Assembly (NCBI GenBank): GCA_965371355.1
Contig: CBDUYD010000039.1
Location: 1 to 19,753, forward strand
Source: JASJHI01 sp965371355
GTDB taxonomy: Bacteria; Actinomycetota; Acidimicrobiia; Acidimicrobiales; Ilumatobacteraceae
Length of the DNA: 19,753 nucleotides
Direction: 5' to 3'
Shown here: piece after piece, positions 8,590 to 14,697 of the stretch
Position numbering within the stretch: position 1 is the first letter of the stretch
Layout: each line of letters starts with the position of its first letter
Notes under the pieces: model-generated
Databases searched by the model: none
Seen by the model: the letters and a program-made list of their open reading frames with translations, nothing else
Told to the model about the DNA's origin: nothing
Program-made: the position numbers and the translations under genes

Positions 8590-8690
8590 GCTGCCTCACT
8601 CGCGGCCACGCTGCCGCCTCGCCTCGCCTCGACTCGACACGATCGACAGTAGCGCCGCCAGACACCCGAGCGCATGTGACACCTCATCGC

Positions 8691-8696
8691 TACCCT
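8691..8696 (+). promoter_or_regulatory. Possible -10 element for a leaderless VIT transcript
   Basis: TACCCT, a TANNNT-type -10, ends 7 bases before the ATG at 8704. That places transcription start at or next to the A of the start codon. No Shine-Dalgarno sequence precedes this ATG, which fits leaderless translation, common in actinobacteria. No good -35 is seen at 17 bp. Confidence 0.4.
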
Positions 8697-8703
8697 CAAT
8701 CCT

Positions 8704-9414
8704 ATGACCAGTCTCGAAGTGCACGAGGGGCACCGCCCGGTTTCGGGTGGACTCGCCCGCGCCGCCGTCTTCGGTGTCAACGACGGACTCGTGTCGAACG
8801 TGTCCCTCATCCTCGGCTTCGCCGCATCCGGCGTCGACTCGTCGGTTGTGCGCCTCGCCGGCTTCGCCGGAGCCGTCGCCGGCGCGATCTCGATGGCGGC
8901 GGGCGAGTGGATCAGCATCACCGCGCAGAACGAACTCGTGCAGCGCGAGGTCGACATCGAACACCGCGAACTGATCAGCAATGCCGAGGCCGAGACCGCC
9001 GAACTCGCCGACATGTACCAAGACCACGGGATGACCTCGACGACCGCCCGCCGGGCCGCCGAAGAGGTGATGCGCGAGCCCGACGCCGCGGTCACCGTCC
9101 ATGCCCGCGAGGAGATGGGCATCGATCCCAATGCCCTTCCGTCGGCCTTCCAGGCGGCGGTGATCTCGCTCGCGTGCTTCCTGTTCGGCGCGTTCCTCCC
9201 GGTGATCCCCTGGCTGTCGAGTTCCAGCGGCGCCGCCCCGGCGCTGGCGTCGCTGGCGATCGGCGTCGTCGCGGCGGCGGCGGTCGGCGCGATCATCGGT
9301 CGACTCGCCGAACGCTCGATCCCCAAGGCGATGCTTCGCCAGGTGGCGATCGTCCTCGTCGCGTGCGGAGTGACCTACGCGATCGGCGAGCTGGTCGGGG
9401 TCAACCTCGGATGA
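8704..9414 (+). CDS. VIT1/CCC1-family iron/manganese transporter
   Basis: A 236-residue integral membrane protein of the VIT/CCC1 family, which exports or sequesters Fe2+ or Mn2+. TM1 carries GVNDGLVSN (D27) and TM2 carries AISMAAGEW (M64, E68), both family hallmarks. Next comes a cytoplasmic Glu-rich helical stretch (about 75-145, with E77, E82, E86, E89 and EMGIDP), corresponding to the metal-binding domain of plant VIT1. Three further hydrophobic helices follow to the C-terminus, giving five in all. It shares a 114-bp divergent region with the glutamate dehydrogenase gene. That region holds only a short CTCGC-rich simple repeat and the candidate promoter. The stop overlaps the next start as ATGA. 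Confidence 0.94.
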   Translation: MTSLEVHEGHRPVSGGLARAAVFGVNDGLVSNVSLILGFAASGVDSSVVRLAGFAGAVAGAISMAAGEWISITAQNELVQREVDIEHRELISNAEAETAELADMYQDHGMTSTTARRAAEEVMREPDAAVTVHAREEMGIDPNALPSAFQAAVISLACFLFGAFLPVIPWLSSSSGAAPALASLAIGVVAAAAVGAIIGRLAERSIPKAMLRQVAIVLVACGVTYAIGELVGVNLG

Positions 9415-9791
9415 GCGAACGACCGATGCGCCAGATGAACGTGCTCGGGTCCGAACTGATCCTGTGCTCCAACGAGCCGATGACGGGCTACTACCGCACC
9501 GGGTGCTGCGAGAACCGCGGCGACGACCCCGGCATGCACACGATCTGCTGTCGGATGACCGAAGACTTCCTCGCGTTCTCCGCCGAGCACGGCAACGACC
9601 TCACAACACCGATGCCCGCGCACGGATTCGCGGGTCTCCGCCCCGGCGATCGGTGGTGCGTGTGCGCGGCCCGCTGGCAGGAGGCCTACGACGAGGGGCG
9701 CGCCTGCGACGTCATCCTCGAGGCCACCCACGTCTCGACCCTCGAGTTCGTCGACCTGGCGGCACTGAAGGCACACGCTGCGACCACTTGA
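9411..9791 (+). CDS. DUF2237 family cysteine-rich protein
   Basis: A 126-residue soluble protein matching DUF2237 by NVLGSELILCS, TGYYRTGCCEN, DPGMHTICCRMT, FLAFSAEHGNDLTTP, PGDRWCVCAARW and VILEATH. It has eight cysteines (19, 32, 33, 46, 47, 83, 85, 99), several adjacent or in CxC, so metal binding or redox chemistry is plausible. No function is established for the family as far as I know. The start is ATG at 9411 in an ATGA overlap with the VIT gene, implying translational coupling. The open frame extends far upstream, but that part is a shadow of the VIT gene. ATG at 9426 is an alternative start. It converges on the acyl-CoA dehydrogenase gene with a 9-base gap. Confidence 0.9.
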   Translation: MSERPMRQMNVLGSELILCSNEPMTGYYRTGCCENRGDDPGMHTICCRMTEDFLAFSAEHGNDLTTPMPAHGFAGLRPGDRWCVCAARWQEAYDEGRACDVILEATHVSTLEFVDLAALKAHAATT

Positions 9792-9800
9792 CGGCGGCGA

Positions 9801-11024
9801 TCAGATCGGGAGGTTGCCGGTCGCCCGTCTCGTCGAGCCCTCGTCGGTGTACGCGGCGATCGTGCGCTGGGCGATTCGCATCTGGTGCACCTCGTCGGCG
9901 CCGTCGGCGAACCGGGCCCACCTGGCGTGCTGGTACATGTGTGCGAGCGGGGTGTCGGTGGAGTAGCCGAGCGCCCCGTGCACCTGGATCGACCGGTCGA
10001 TCACCCGGCCGAGCATGTTGGCGACGAAGTGCTTGGCCATCGAGACCTCGGCCTTGAAGTCCTCCTGGCGGTCGATCTTGTAGGCCGCGTGCAGCACCAT
10101 CAACTTGGCCTGGTACAGCTCCATCGTCGAGTCGGCGATCATCCACTGGATCCCCTGCTTCTCCGCGAGGAGCGAGCCGTGTGAGAATCGATTCAGCGAG
10201 CGGTCGACCATCATGTCGAGTGCCGTCTCCGCCTGCGCGATCCAGCGCATGCAGTGGGCGAGCCGGGCAGGGCCGAGCCTGTACTGGCCGAGCAGGTGGC
10301 CCTGCCCGCGACCGCCGAGCATCTGGTCGTCGTGCACCCGCAGATCCTCGATCACGATCTCGGAGTGTCCGGTGCCGCCGTGCATCGTCTCGATCTCGCG
10401 GACATCGTTCCACCCTTCGGCCGGGAGGTCGATGATGAACGCGGTATTCGCGGCCTGGGGGATGTCGGGGTCGTCCTCGGTCCGACACACGAGGATCGCG
10501 AAATCGGCCCGACGGGCGTTGGAGATGAACCACTTGTGCCCGTTGATCACCCACTCCTCGCCGTCCTGGTAGGCGCTGGTCTGGATCAGCGTCGGATCGG
10601 AGCCGGCGACCTCTGGTTCGGTCATCGCGAAGCACGACCAGGTCCTCCCCTCGCAAAGCGGCTTGAGGTACTTCTGCTTCTGCTCGTCGGTCGCCCAGTG
10701 CAGCAGCGTGTGCATGTTGCCCTCGTCGGGTGCCTGGCAGTTGAGCACCCAGGGCCCGTAGTAGGACTTGGCGGCCTCGGCCTGCACCATCGCCAACTCG
10801 ACGTGACCGAGTCCCATGCCACCCCACTCCGGCGGCATGTGCGGGAGCCACAGGCCCTCCTCGAACGCCTTCTTGCGCATCGCGATCAGCGCCGCGATGC
10901 GCTCCTCGCCGCTGACGCCCGCCTCGATCCGTTCCTCCTCGGGCCGGATCACATCGTCGACGAACGTCCGCACCCGCATGCGGAGTTCTTCGAGTTCGGG
11001 CGTCAGCGAGAAGTCGATGGCCAT
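9801..11024 (-). CDS. Acyl-CoA dehydrogenase
   Basis: A 407-residue FAD enzyme expected to insert the alpha-beta double bond in an acyl-CoA and pass electrons to ETF. It has the usual N-terminal helical domain, a middle beta domain with CFAMTEPEVAGSD (132-143) and NGHKWFISNA (161-170), and a C-terminal helical domain with IQVHGALGYS and RFADGADEVHQMRIAQ. The catalytic base position is occupied by Asp (D374), as in ACAD10/11-like members, instead of the Glu of medium-chain enzymes. Length is typical. It stands alone: convergent with DUF2237 on one side and divergent from the lipoprotein gene on the other. The chain-length preference cannot be read from sequence. Confidence 0.95.
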   Translation of the reverse strand: MAIDFSLTPELEELRMRVRTFVDDVIRPEEERIEAGVSGEERIAALIAMRKKAFEEGLWLPHMPPEWGGMGLGHVELAMVQAEAAKSYYGPWVLNCQAPDEGNMHTLLHWATDEQKQKYLKPLCEGRTWSCFAMTEPEVAGSDPTLIQTSAYQDGEEWVINGHKWFISNARRADFAILVCRTEDDPDIPQAANTAFIIDLPAEGWNDVREIETMHGGTGHSEIVIEDLRVHDDQMLGGRGQGHLLGQYRLGPARLAHCMRWIAQAETALDMMVDRSLNRFSHGSLLAEKQGIQWMIADSTMELYQAKLMVLHAAYKIDRQEDFKAEVSMAKHFVANMLGRVIDRSIQVHGALGYSTDTPLAHMYQHARWARFADGADEVHQMRIAQRTIAAYTDEGSTRRATGNLPI

Positions 11025-11081
11025 CCCGACACGATGACAGGCGCGCCTGTCGCGGCATCAACCGTGGATACGGTCCGTGGC

Positions 11082-12092
11082 GTGTTCGTCAGGTCGTTTC
11101 CCGTTGCCATCTGCCTGCTGGTGCTCGCCGCGTGCGGGGGCTCGGGTGGCGTCGCCTCCGATGGCGGTGGTTCCGTGTCGACCGGAGATGCCGGCGCAGG
11201 CGATACCGCCGGCGACCCTTCCGCGACCGAACCGGTCTTCGCCCCCGTGAGCGACCAACCGACCGACACCGCAGGCGCTGCCGCGGCGACCGCCTCGATC
11301 GCATCGACGACCAGTCCCTCCACGACGACGTCCACTTCCACGACCAGCACATCGACCACGTCATCGACCACGTCCACGTCGACGACCAGCACGACCACGC
11401 TTCCGGTGATCCCCGATGCGGTCGGCCCGATCGATCTGGGCGCCGACGTCGTCGGACTCGGCCGCTCCGCCGGAGGTTCGCCGATCATCGCCGAGCGCTA
11501 CGGCGATCCCGGCGGACGGCGGGTGCTCGTCATCGGGGTTATCCACGGCGACGAGGACGACGGCGTCGCGATCATCGACGAGCTGCGCGATCGCGAAGTG
11601 CCCGACGGGGTCGAACTGTGGCTCGTCGAGTCGATGAATCCCGACGGCCGGGCGGCGCAGGACCGGCACAACGGCAACGAGGTCGACCTCAACCGCAACT
11701 TCCCCTACAAGTGGGGGCCGATCGGCGTGCCGGGTGATCCGCAGTACGCCGGCACCGGGCCCGCGAGCGAGCCCGAAACCCAGGCAATGGTCAACTTCAT
11801 CGCCCAACTACAGCCCGACATCGCGATCTGGTACCACCAGGACCTGTACGTCATCAATCCGTCGTCCGGGCGCGAGGGCGCGGTCCGGCAGCGTTACGCC
11901 GAACTGACCGGTCTCCCGATGGGGCAGATCACCGGCGGCACCTACACCGGCATCGCCGCAACCTGGGCGCGCAACGAACTCACCCCCCACGCCGGCGTCG
12001 CCTTCATCGTCGAACTCGGCCCGACCCTCTCCCCCACCGAAGCCGGCACCCACGCCACCGCCGTCCTCACCCTCGCCACCGACCCCCTCTGA
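11082..12092 (+). CDS. Lipoprotein with M14-type zinc carboxypeptidase/amidase domain
   Basis: 336 residues if it starts at GTG 11082. Residues 1-18 form a lipoprotein signal ending in LAAC (lipidated C18). After a Gly/Ser/Ala linker comes a Ser/Thr stalk (about 73-106, almost only S and T), a likely tether or glycosylation zone. The catalytic domain (about 112-336) has the zinc motif HGDE (H155, E158), NPDGR (186-190), DLNRNF (R205), the third zinc ligand in WYHQD (H252) and the catalytic Glu in IVELG (E311). The fold resembles MpaA-like murein peptide amidases and other M14 enzymes, so a cell-wall peptide substrate outside the membrane is likely but not proven. Alternative in-frame starts are ATG 11034 and GTG 11064. 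The GTG at 11082 is preferred because it gives a compact signal peptide. The upstream ribosome site is weak. Confidence 0.9.
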   Translation: MFVRSFPVAICLLVLAACGGSGGVASDGGGSVSTGDAGAGDTAGDPSATEPVFAPVSDQPTDTAGAAAATASIASTTSPSTTTSTSTTSTSTTSSTTSTSTTSTTTLPVIPDAVGPIDLGADVVGLGRSAGGSPIIAERYGDPGGRRVLVIGVIHGDEDDGVAIIDELRDREVPDGVELWLVESMNPDGRAAQDRHNGNEVDLNRNFPYKWGPIGVPGDPQYAGTGPASEPETQAMVNFIAQLQPDIAIWYHQDLYVINPSSGREGAVRQRYAELTGLPMGQITGGTYTGIAATWARNELTPHAGVAFIVELGPTLSPTEAGTHATAVLTLATDPL

Positions 12093-12121
12093 CCCCTACC
12101 CGCTCCAGCCCTCTCTCCACA

Positions 12122-12174
12122 TCCCCGAAACTTGTACGTGGTGTCCCGCCCAGCGGGAAGATCCGTACACAGAA
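12122..12174 (-). repeat. Palindromic repeat unit L1 (outer, left arm)
   Basis: A 53-bp unit that, read on the minus strand, begins TTCTGTGTACGGATCTTCCC and ends ACAAGTTTCGGGGA. It matches the outer right unit (13297-13349) at 48 of 53 positions in opposite orientation. It contains the hairpin core CCCGC-TGG-GCGGG and the outer pair TGTAC/GTACA. Confidence 0.93.
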
Positions 12175-12181
12175 CCGACCT

Positions 12182-12234
12182 TCTCTGAAATCTGTACGGA
12201 GGATCGCGCCCAGCGGGAAGATCCGCACACAGAA
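12182..12234 (-). repeat. Palindromic repeat unit L2 (inner, left arm)
   Basis: A 53-bp unit separated from L1 by 7 bases. Its first 45 bases on the minus strand match the inner right unit (13237-13281) at 41 positions, the first 28 without a mismatch. It ends where the most upstream possible ATG of the DUF559-type gene begins. Confidence 0.93.
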
Positions 12235-12281
12235 TGGGATCGGCTTTCCGGCTCGGGCGCCTTGTCGCCCACTGTCCGGGA

Positions 12282-13217
12282 GTGATCGATGAGACACTCC
12301 TGCAGCTGTGCGCTTCCCAGTACGGCGCTGTCTCCCACCGTCAGCTGATCAACGACCTGCGGATGAGCAGCTCGGGGATCCACCGCACCAAGAGCGCTGG
12401 GTTGCTTCTACCCGTCACGTCGAAGGTGATGCGCATAGCCTCGAGTCCGGAGTCGTTTCTCATGCGGTGCATGGCGACGCAGCTCCATACGGAGAGCCGA
12501 GGCTTCCTGAGCGGATGGACCGCCGGCCGACTGCGCGGAATGCGTGCGATGCCGACCAGGTCGATCCACTACACGGTCCCCCAGGACGCGCACATCGAAG
12601 TCCCGAGCTGGGTCTCGCTGCATCGCACGCGTTGGTACAGCGCGATCGACGATCGCGAGTCCCTCGACGACGGGCTCATCGTCGCGGTTCCGCAGCGAAT
12701 GCTGTTCGCGCTCGGCGCGGCCTTCAACCAGCACCGCTTCGAACGCTCCGCAGAGGACGCTTGGCATCTCGGACTCACCAGCCCCTCGGAGATGGCCGCC
12801 TATCTCGAGCGCCATCGGTGCCGGGGCAAAGACGGAGTCAGCCGCGTCGAGCGCTGGCTCGAGCGCGCGCTCGTGCAGCAAAGGCCCGCCCAGTCCGGAC
12901 TGGAGCGCGAGCTCATCCAGGCGCTCGAGCATGCCGGACTGCCGGCGGCGACCCGCCAATATCCACTCGTGCTCCGATCCGGTGAGAAGATCCATCTCGA
13001 CATCGCATGGCCGACAATCCGCCTCGGCGTCGAACCGGGAGCGAGTTGGTGGCACGGCGGTGACGACGGGCAGCGCCGCGACCAAACTCGTGACCGGGCG
13101 TGCGGCGAACTCGGGTGGCACGTGATCCGTCTCGACGAGAGACTGCGCGACGACATCGCGGCGACTGCCCGCCAGATCCGCCGGATTCACCAGCGCCGCG
13201 CCCTCGATGTGAGCTGA
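12282..13217 (+). CDS. DUF559-type protein with wHTH-like N-terminus and PD-(D/E)XK-like C-terminus
   Basis: 311 residues from GTG 12282. The N-terminus (LLQLCASQYGAVSHRQL, then LINDLRMSSSGIHR) looks like the winged-helix domain of AbiEi-type antitoxins. The C-terminal 100 residues resemble DUF559, a Vsr-like restriction-endonuclease fold: SGLERELIQALEHAGL (E209), HLDIAW (D240), LGVEPG (E251), SWWHGG (H258), then DRACGELGWHVIRLDE. In typical DUF559 proteins the third motif reads ExD. Here the second acid is replaced (EPG), so nuclease activity is uncertain. ATG 12234 is an alternative start at the very edge of repeat L2. The GTG is preferred because the extra 16 residues do not look like the family's start; neither start has a well-spaced ribosome site. 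The gene is alone between the inverted repeat arms. Confidence 0.82.
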   Translation: MIDETLLQLCASQYGAVSHRQLINDLRMSSSGIHRTKSAGLLLPVTSKVMRIASSPESFLMRCMATQLHTESRGFLSGWTAGRLRGMRAMPTRSIHYTVPQDAHIEVPSWVSLHRTRWYSAIDDRESLDDGLIVAVPQRMLFALGAAFNQHRFERSAEDAWHLGLTSPSEMAAYLERHRCRGKDGVSRVERWLERALVQQRPAQSGLERELIQALEHAGLPAATRQYPLVLRSGEKIHLDIAWPTIRLGVEPGASWWHGGDDGQRRDQTRDRACGELGWHVIRLDERLRDDIAATARQIRRIHQRRALDVS

Positions 13218-13236
13218 CACTGCTCCACACCTCCCG

Positions 13237-13288
13237 TTCTGTGTGCGGATCTTCCCGCTGGGCGGGATCCGGCGTACAGAATTCGGGA
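13237..13288 (+). repeat. Palindromic repeat unit R1 (inner, right arm)
   Basis: The unit begins TTCTGTGTGCGGATCTTCCC. TTCTGT (13237-13242) pairs with ACAGAA (13276-13281), GGAT with ATCC, and CCCGC with GCGGG around a TGG loop, with a 3-base CTT bulge. The result is an almost full-length 45-bp hairpin. Its first 42 bases are identical to R2. Confidence 0.93.
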
Positions 13289-13296
13289 GGGGCGTG

Positions 13297-13349
13297 TTCT
13301 GTGTGCGGATCTTCCCGCTGGGCGGGATCCGGCGTACAAGTTTCGGGGA
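13297..13349 (+). repeat. Palindromic repeat unit R2 (outer, right arm)
   Basis: A 53-bp unit starting exactly 60 bases after R1 and ending ACAAGTTTCGGGGA, the same end as L1 in mirror orientation. A C/T-rich tract (on the minus strand) of about 42 bases separates it from the nitroreductase stop. Confidence 0.93.
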
Positions 13350-13391
13350 GGGGAGGGAAGGGGGAGGCTGGGCGTGCCGGGGGAGTCGGGG

Positions 13392-14042
13392 TCAGAGGAA
13401 GGTGGCGAAGGTTTCGAGCGGTTCGCGGGTGGTCTCGAGGGCGTTGAGGGGGTGGTCCCGATCGGCGTGGCCGAGCGCGACGCCGCAGAAGATGCGCTGT
13501 TCCTCGGGTGCTCCGACGAATTCGCTCACCGCCTGTTCGTATACGGCCCAGGCCTCCTGGGGGCAGGTGTCGATCCCCGCCTCCTGGGCGAGCAGCATGA
13601 AGGTCTGCAGGAACATGCCGAGGTCGGACCACTGAGGCGGGCCCATCTGGCGCTCGACGAAACAAAAGAGTGCCGCGGGGGCGCCGAAGAAGTCGAGGTT
13701 CTTCGCGAACTGGGCGAGGCGGCCGGCCTTGTCGTCGCGCCCGATGCCGAGCAGCGCGTACATGTCCTCGCCGACCTTGAACCGCGACGTGCGGTACGGC
13801 TCGGTCAACTTCTTCGGATAGATTTCGTACGCAGGGGGTTCGATATCGCGGTCGGCGATGAACGCGCGGAATCGTGCCATCGCGTCACCGTTGACGACGT
13901 ACACGCGCCAGGGCTGCACGTTGCCGCCCGACGGGGCCCGCGCCGCCGTGGTCAGCAGTTCGGCGATCACCGAGTCGTCTACCGGTGTCGGCAGAAACGC
14001 GCGGATCGACTTACGTCGCTGGACGGCCTCTGTCACGTTCAT
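13392..14042 (-). CDS. Nitroreductase-family FMN oxidoreductase
   Basis: A 216-residue flavoenzyme of the nitroreductase family, using NAD(P)H to reduce nitro, quinone or similar acceptors. FMN-binding signatures are RRKSIRAFLP near the N-terminus (R10, K11, S12, R14) and ARAPSGGNVQPW (35-45). A further family segment is LAQEAGIDTCPQEAW. The physiological substrate is unknown. The start ATG 14042 has no clear ribosome site. Just upstream are three 14-bp tandem repeats that may carry its operator or promoter. Its 3' end faces the repeat-bounded cassette. Confidence 0.94.
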   Translation of the reverse strand: MNVTEAVQRRKSIRAFLPTPVDDSVIAELLTTAARAPSGGNVQPWRVYVVNGDAMARFRAFIADRDIEPPAYEIYPKKLTEPYRTSRFKVGEDMYALLGIGRDDKAGRLAQFAKNLDFFGAPAALFCFVERQMGPPQWSDLGMFLQTFMLLAQEAGIDTCPQEAWAVYEQAVSEFVGAPEEQRIFCGVALGHADRDHPLNALETTREPLETFATFL

Positions 14043-14060
14043 CGTTGCATCGAACCCATC

Positions 14061-14102
14061 ATGTCAATCGCAGCATGTCAATCGCGGCATCTCGGTCGCG
14101 GC
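14061..14102 (-). promoter_or_regulatory. Three 14-bp tandem repeats upstream of the nitroreductase
   Basis: ATGTCAATCGCAGC (14061-14074), ATGTCAATCGCGGC (14075-14088) and the diverged ATCTCGGTCGCGGC (14089-14102) lie head to tail. On the minus strand the first two contain TTGACAT, a -35-like sequence, but no convincing -10 follows at 17 bp. The position, 19-60 bases before the start codon, suggests a regulator-binding array. This is an inference from position and periodicity. Confidence 0.55.
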
Positions 14103-14104
14103 TA

Positions 14105-14665
14105 CTACCGCGCACTGCCCTTCACGCTCCCGAACAGCGCGGCACCGTTCTGGTTGCCGACGACGCATATCACCTGGCGATCGTCCTCCTTGTCCCAACT
14201 GGTCAGCGTCGGCACGATCCAGGAGTAGAACAGCGAAGAGTCGAACGCGCCGACCCCGACATACGGCTCGAACAGGGTGAGGCACTCGGCTTGCGAGAAG
14301 CGCTCGAGTTCCTCGAAGCCCGGGTAGAGATCGGACGCTCCCTCCGGATCCGGAGGCTCGTAGTCGACGACGGCAAAGATCTCGTGGGTGTGCTCGACAT
14401 CGCATGGCACCGTCGGCAGTGAGGTCACCTCGGGACCGGTCTCGGGCGGAAAGTCGAGGCAGTTGCCGACCTGTTCATCGCCGAGCTTGATCACCGGATC
14501 GCCGTCGTCGCCACCCGAGCACGCCACCGCGGCAAGGCACACGGCGGCGGCCGCGAGGACGCGAACGAGGGGAGAAAGCGCAGGTAGTGGGATGTGCGTG
14601 AATGTAGCCGAACCGGCTCGACCACTCGCCCTCGGGTCCCGCCATCGGGTAGCCTTGCCGCTCAC
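14105..14665 (-). CDS. Septum_form-type lipoprotein
   Basis: 186 residues if it starts at GTG 14665. A hydrophobic stretch VRVLAAAAVCLAAVAC ends in a lipobox-like AVAC (C49), followed by SGGDDGD, so the mature protein is probably anchored outside. The domain has the spacing of the Septum_form family: VGNCLDFP, VPCDVEHTHEIFAVVDYE, YPGFEELERFSQAECLTLFEPYVG, PTLTSWDKEDDRQVICVVG, with four conserved cysteines. In related actinobacteria such proteins occur in envelope or division settings, but function is not defined. The open frame reaches ATG 14743, inside the divergent DUF4255 gene, so that start is unlikely. The chosen start leaves an unusually long n-region of about 33 residues, so start confidence is low. 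It is divergent from the contractile-injection operon. Confidence 0.78.
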   Translation of the reverse strand: MSGKATRWRDPRASGRAGSATFTHIPLPALSPLVRVLAAAAVCLAAVACSGGDDGDPVIKLGDEQVGNCLDFPPETGPEVTSLPTVPCDVEHTHEIFAVVDYEPPDPEGASDLYPGFEELERFSQAECLTLFEPYVGVGAFDSSLFYSWIVPTLTSWDKEDDRQVICVVGNQNGAALFGSVKGSAR

Positions 14666-14680
14666 GGCGAAGGGGATACG

Positions 14681-14689
14681 GGAGGGAGG
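14681..14689 (+). promoter_or_regulatory. Ribosome binding site of the DUF4255 gene
   Basis: GGAGGGAGG lies 8 bases before GTG 14698. It is one of the strongest Shine-Dalgarno sequences in the window and supports the GTG start. Confidence 0.8.
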
Positions 14690-14697
14690 TCGTCGAC

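Larger units (their letters stand above)
12122..13349. mobile_element. Candidate cassette: DUF559-type gene between composite inverted repeats
   Basis: Two 113-bp arms (12122-12234 and 13237-13349) face each other across a single gene. Each arm is two 53-bp palindromic units with a 60-bp period. The outer pair and the inner pair each match better across the gene than within the left arm. This nested symmetry is what a mobile or duplicated unit would leave. No transposase motif (DDE, HUH, serine or tyrosine recombinase) is seen inside, and I could not define a target-site duplication. The call as mobile is an inference. Bidirectional terminators flanking an ordinary gene are the main alternative. 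Confidence 0.45.

Noticed and set aside
8615..8640. CTCGC/CGCCT simple repeat between the divergent dehydrogenase and VIT genes
   Set aside because: Too short and irregular to call a phase-variable tract or a binding array.
4420..8652. Two very long plus-strand open frames (683 and 686 codons) opposite the glutamate dehydrogenase gene
   Set aside because: They are rich in Arg, Asp, His and Val with no recognisable domain, and are exact antisense to a conserved gene. This is a known effect of high GC at third codon positions.
8586..9326. A 246-codon minus-strand frame opposite the VIT gene
   Set aside because: Ser/Ala/Arg-rich shadow of the transporter with no family features.
10254..11081. 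Upstream extension of the M14 lipoprotein frame (to 10254)
   Set aside because: It lies antisense to the acyl-CoA dehydrogenase and would bury the lipoprotein signal inside the protein.
11325..11400. Short CGACCAGCAC-type DNA repeats
   Set aside because: They are the codons of the Ser/Thr stalk of the lipoprotein, not an independent element.
12067..12383. Minus-strand frames with repeated peptides such as VRIFPLG and CGSSRWA
   Set aside because: The peptide repeats come only from the palindromic DNA units being read in different frames. The same happens on the right arm (13100-13665).
12122..13349. Repeat units as a CRISPR array
   Set aside because: Only two units per side in opposite orientations, spacers of about 7-8 bases, and no cas genes.
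12913..13665. Minus-strand frame with three copies of a CTPDPAQREDPHTE-like peptide stretch
   Set aside because: It overlaps the DUF559-type and nitroreductase genes, and its peptide repeats are the DNA repeat units translated.
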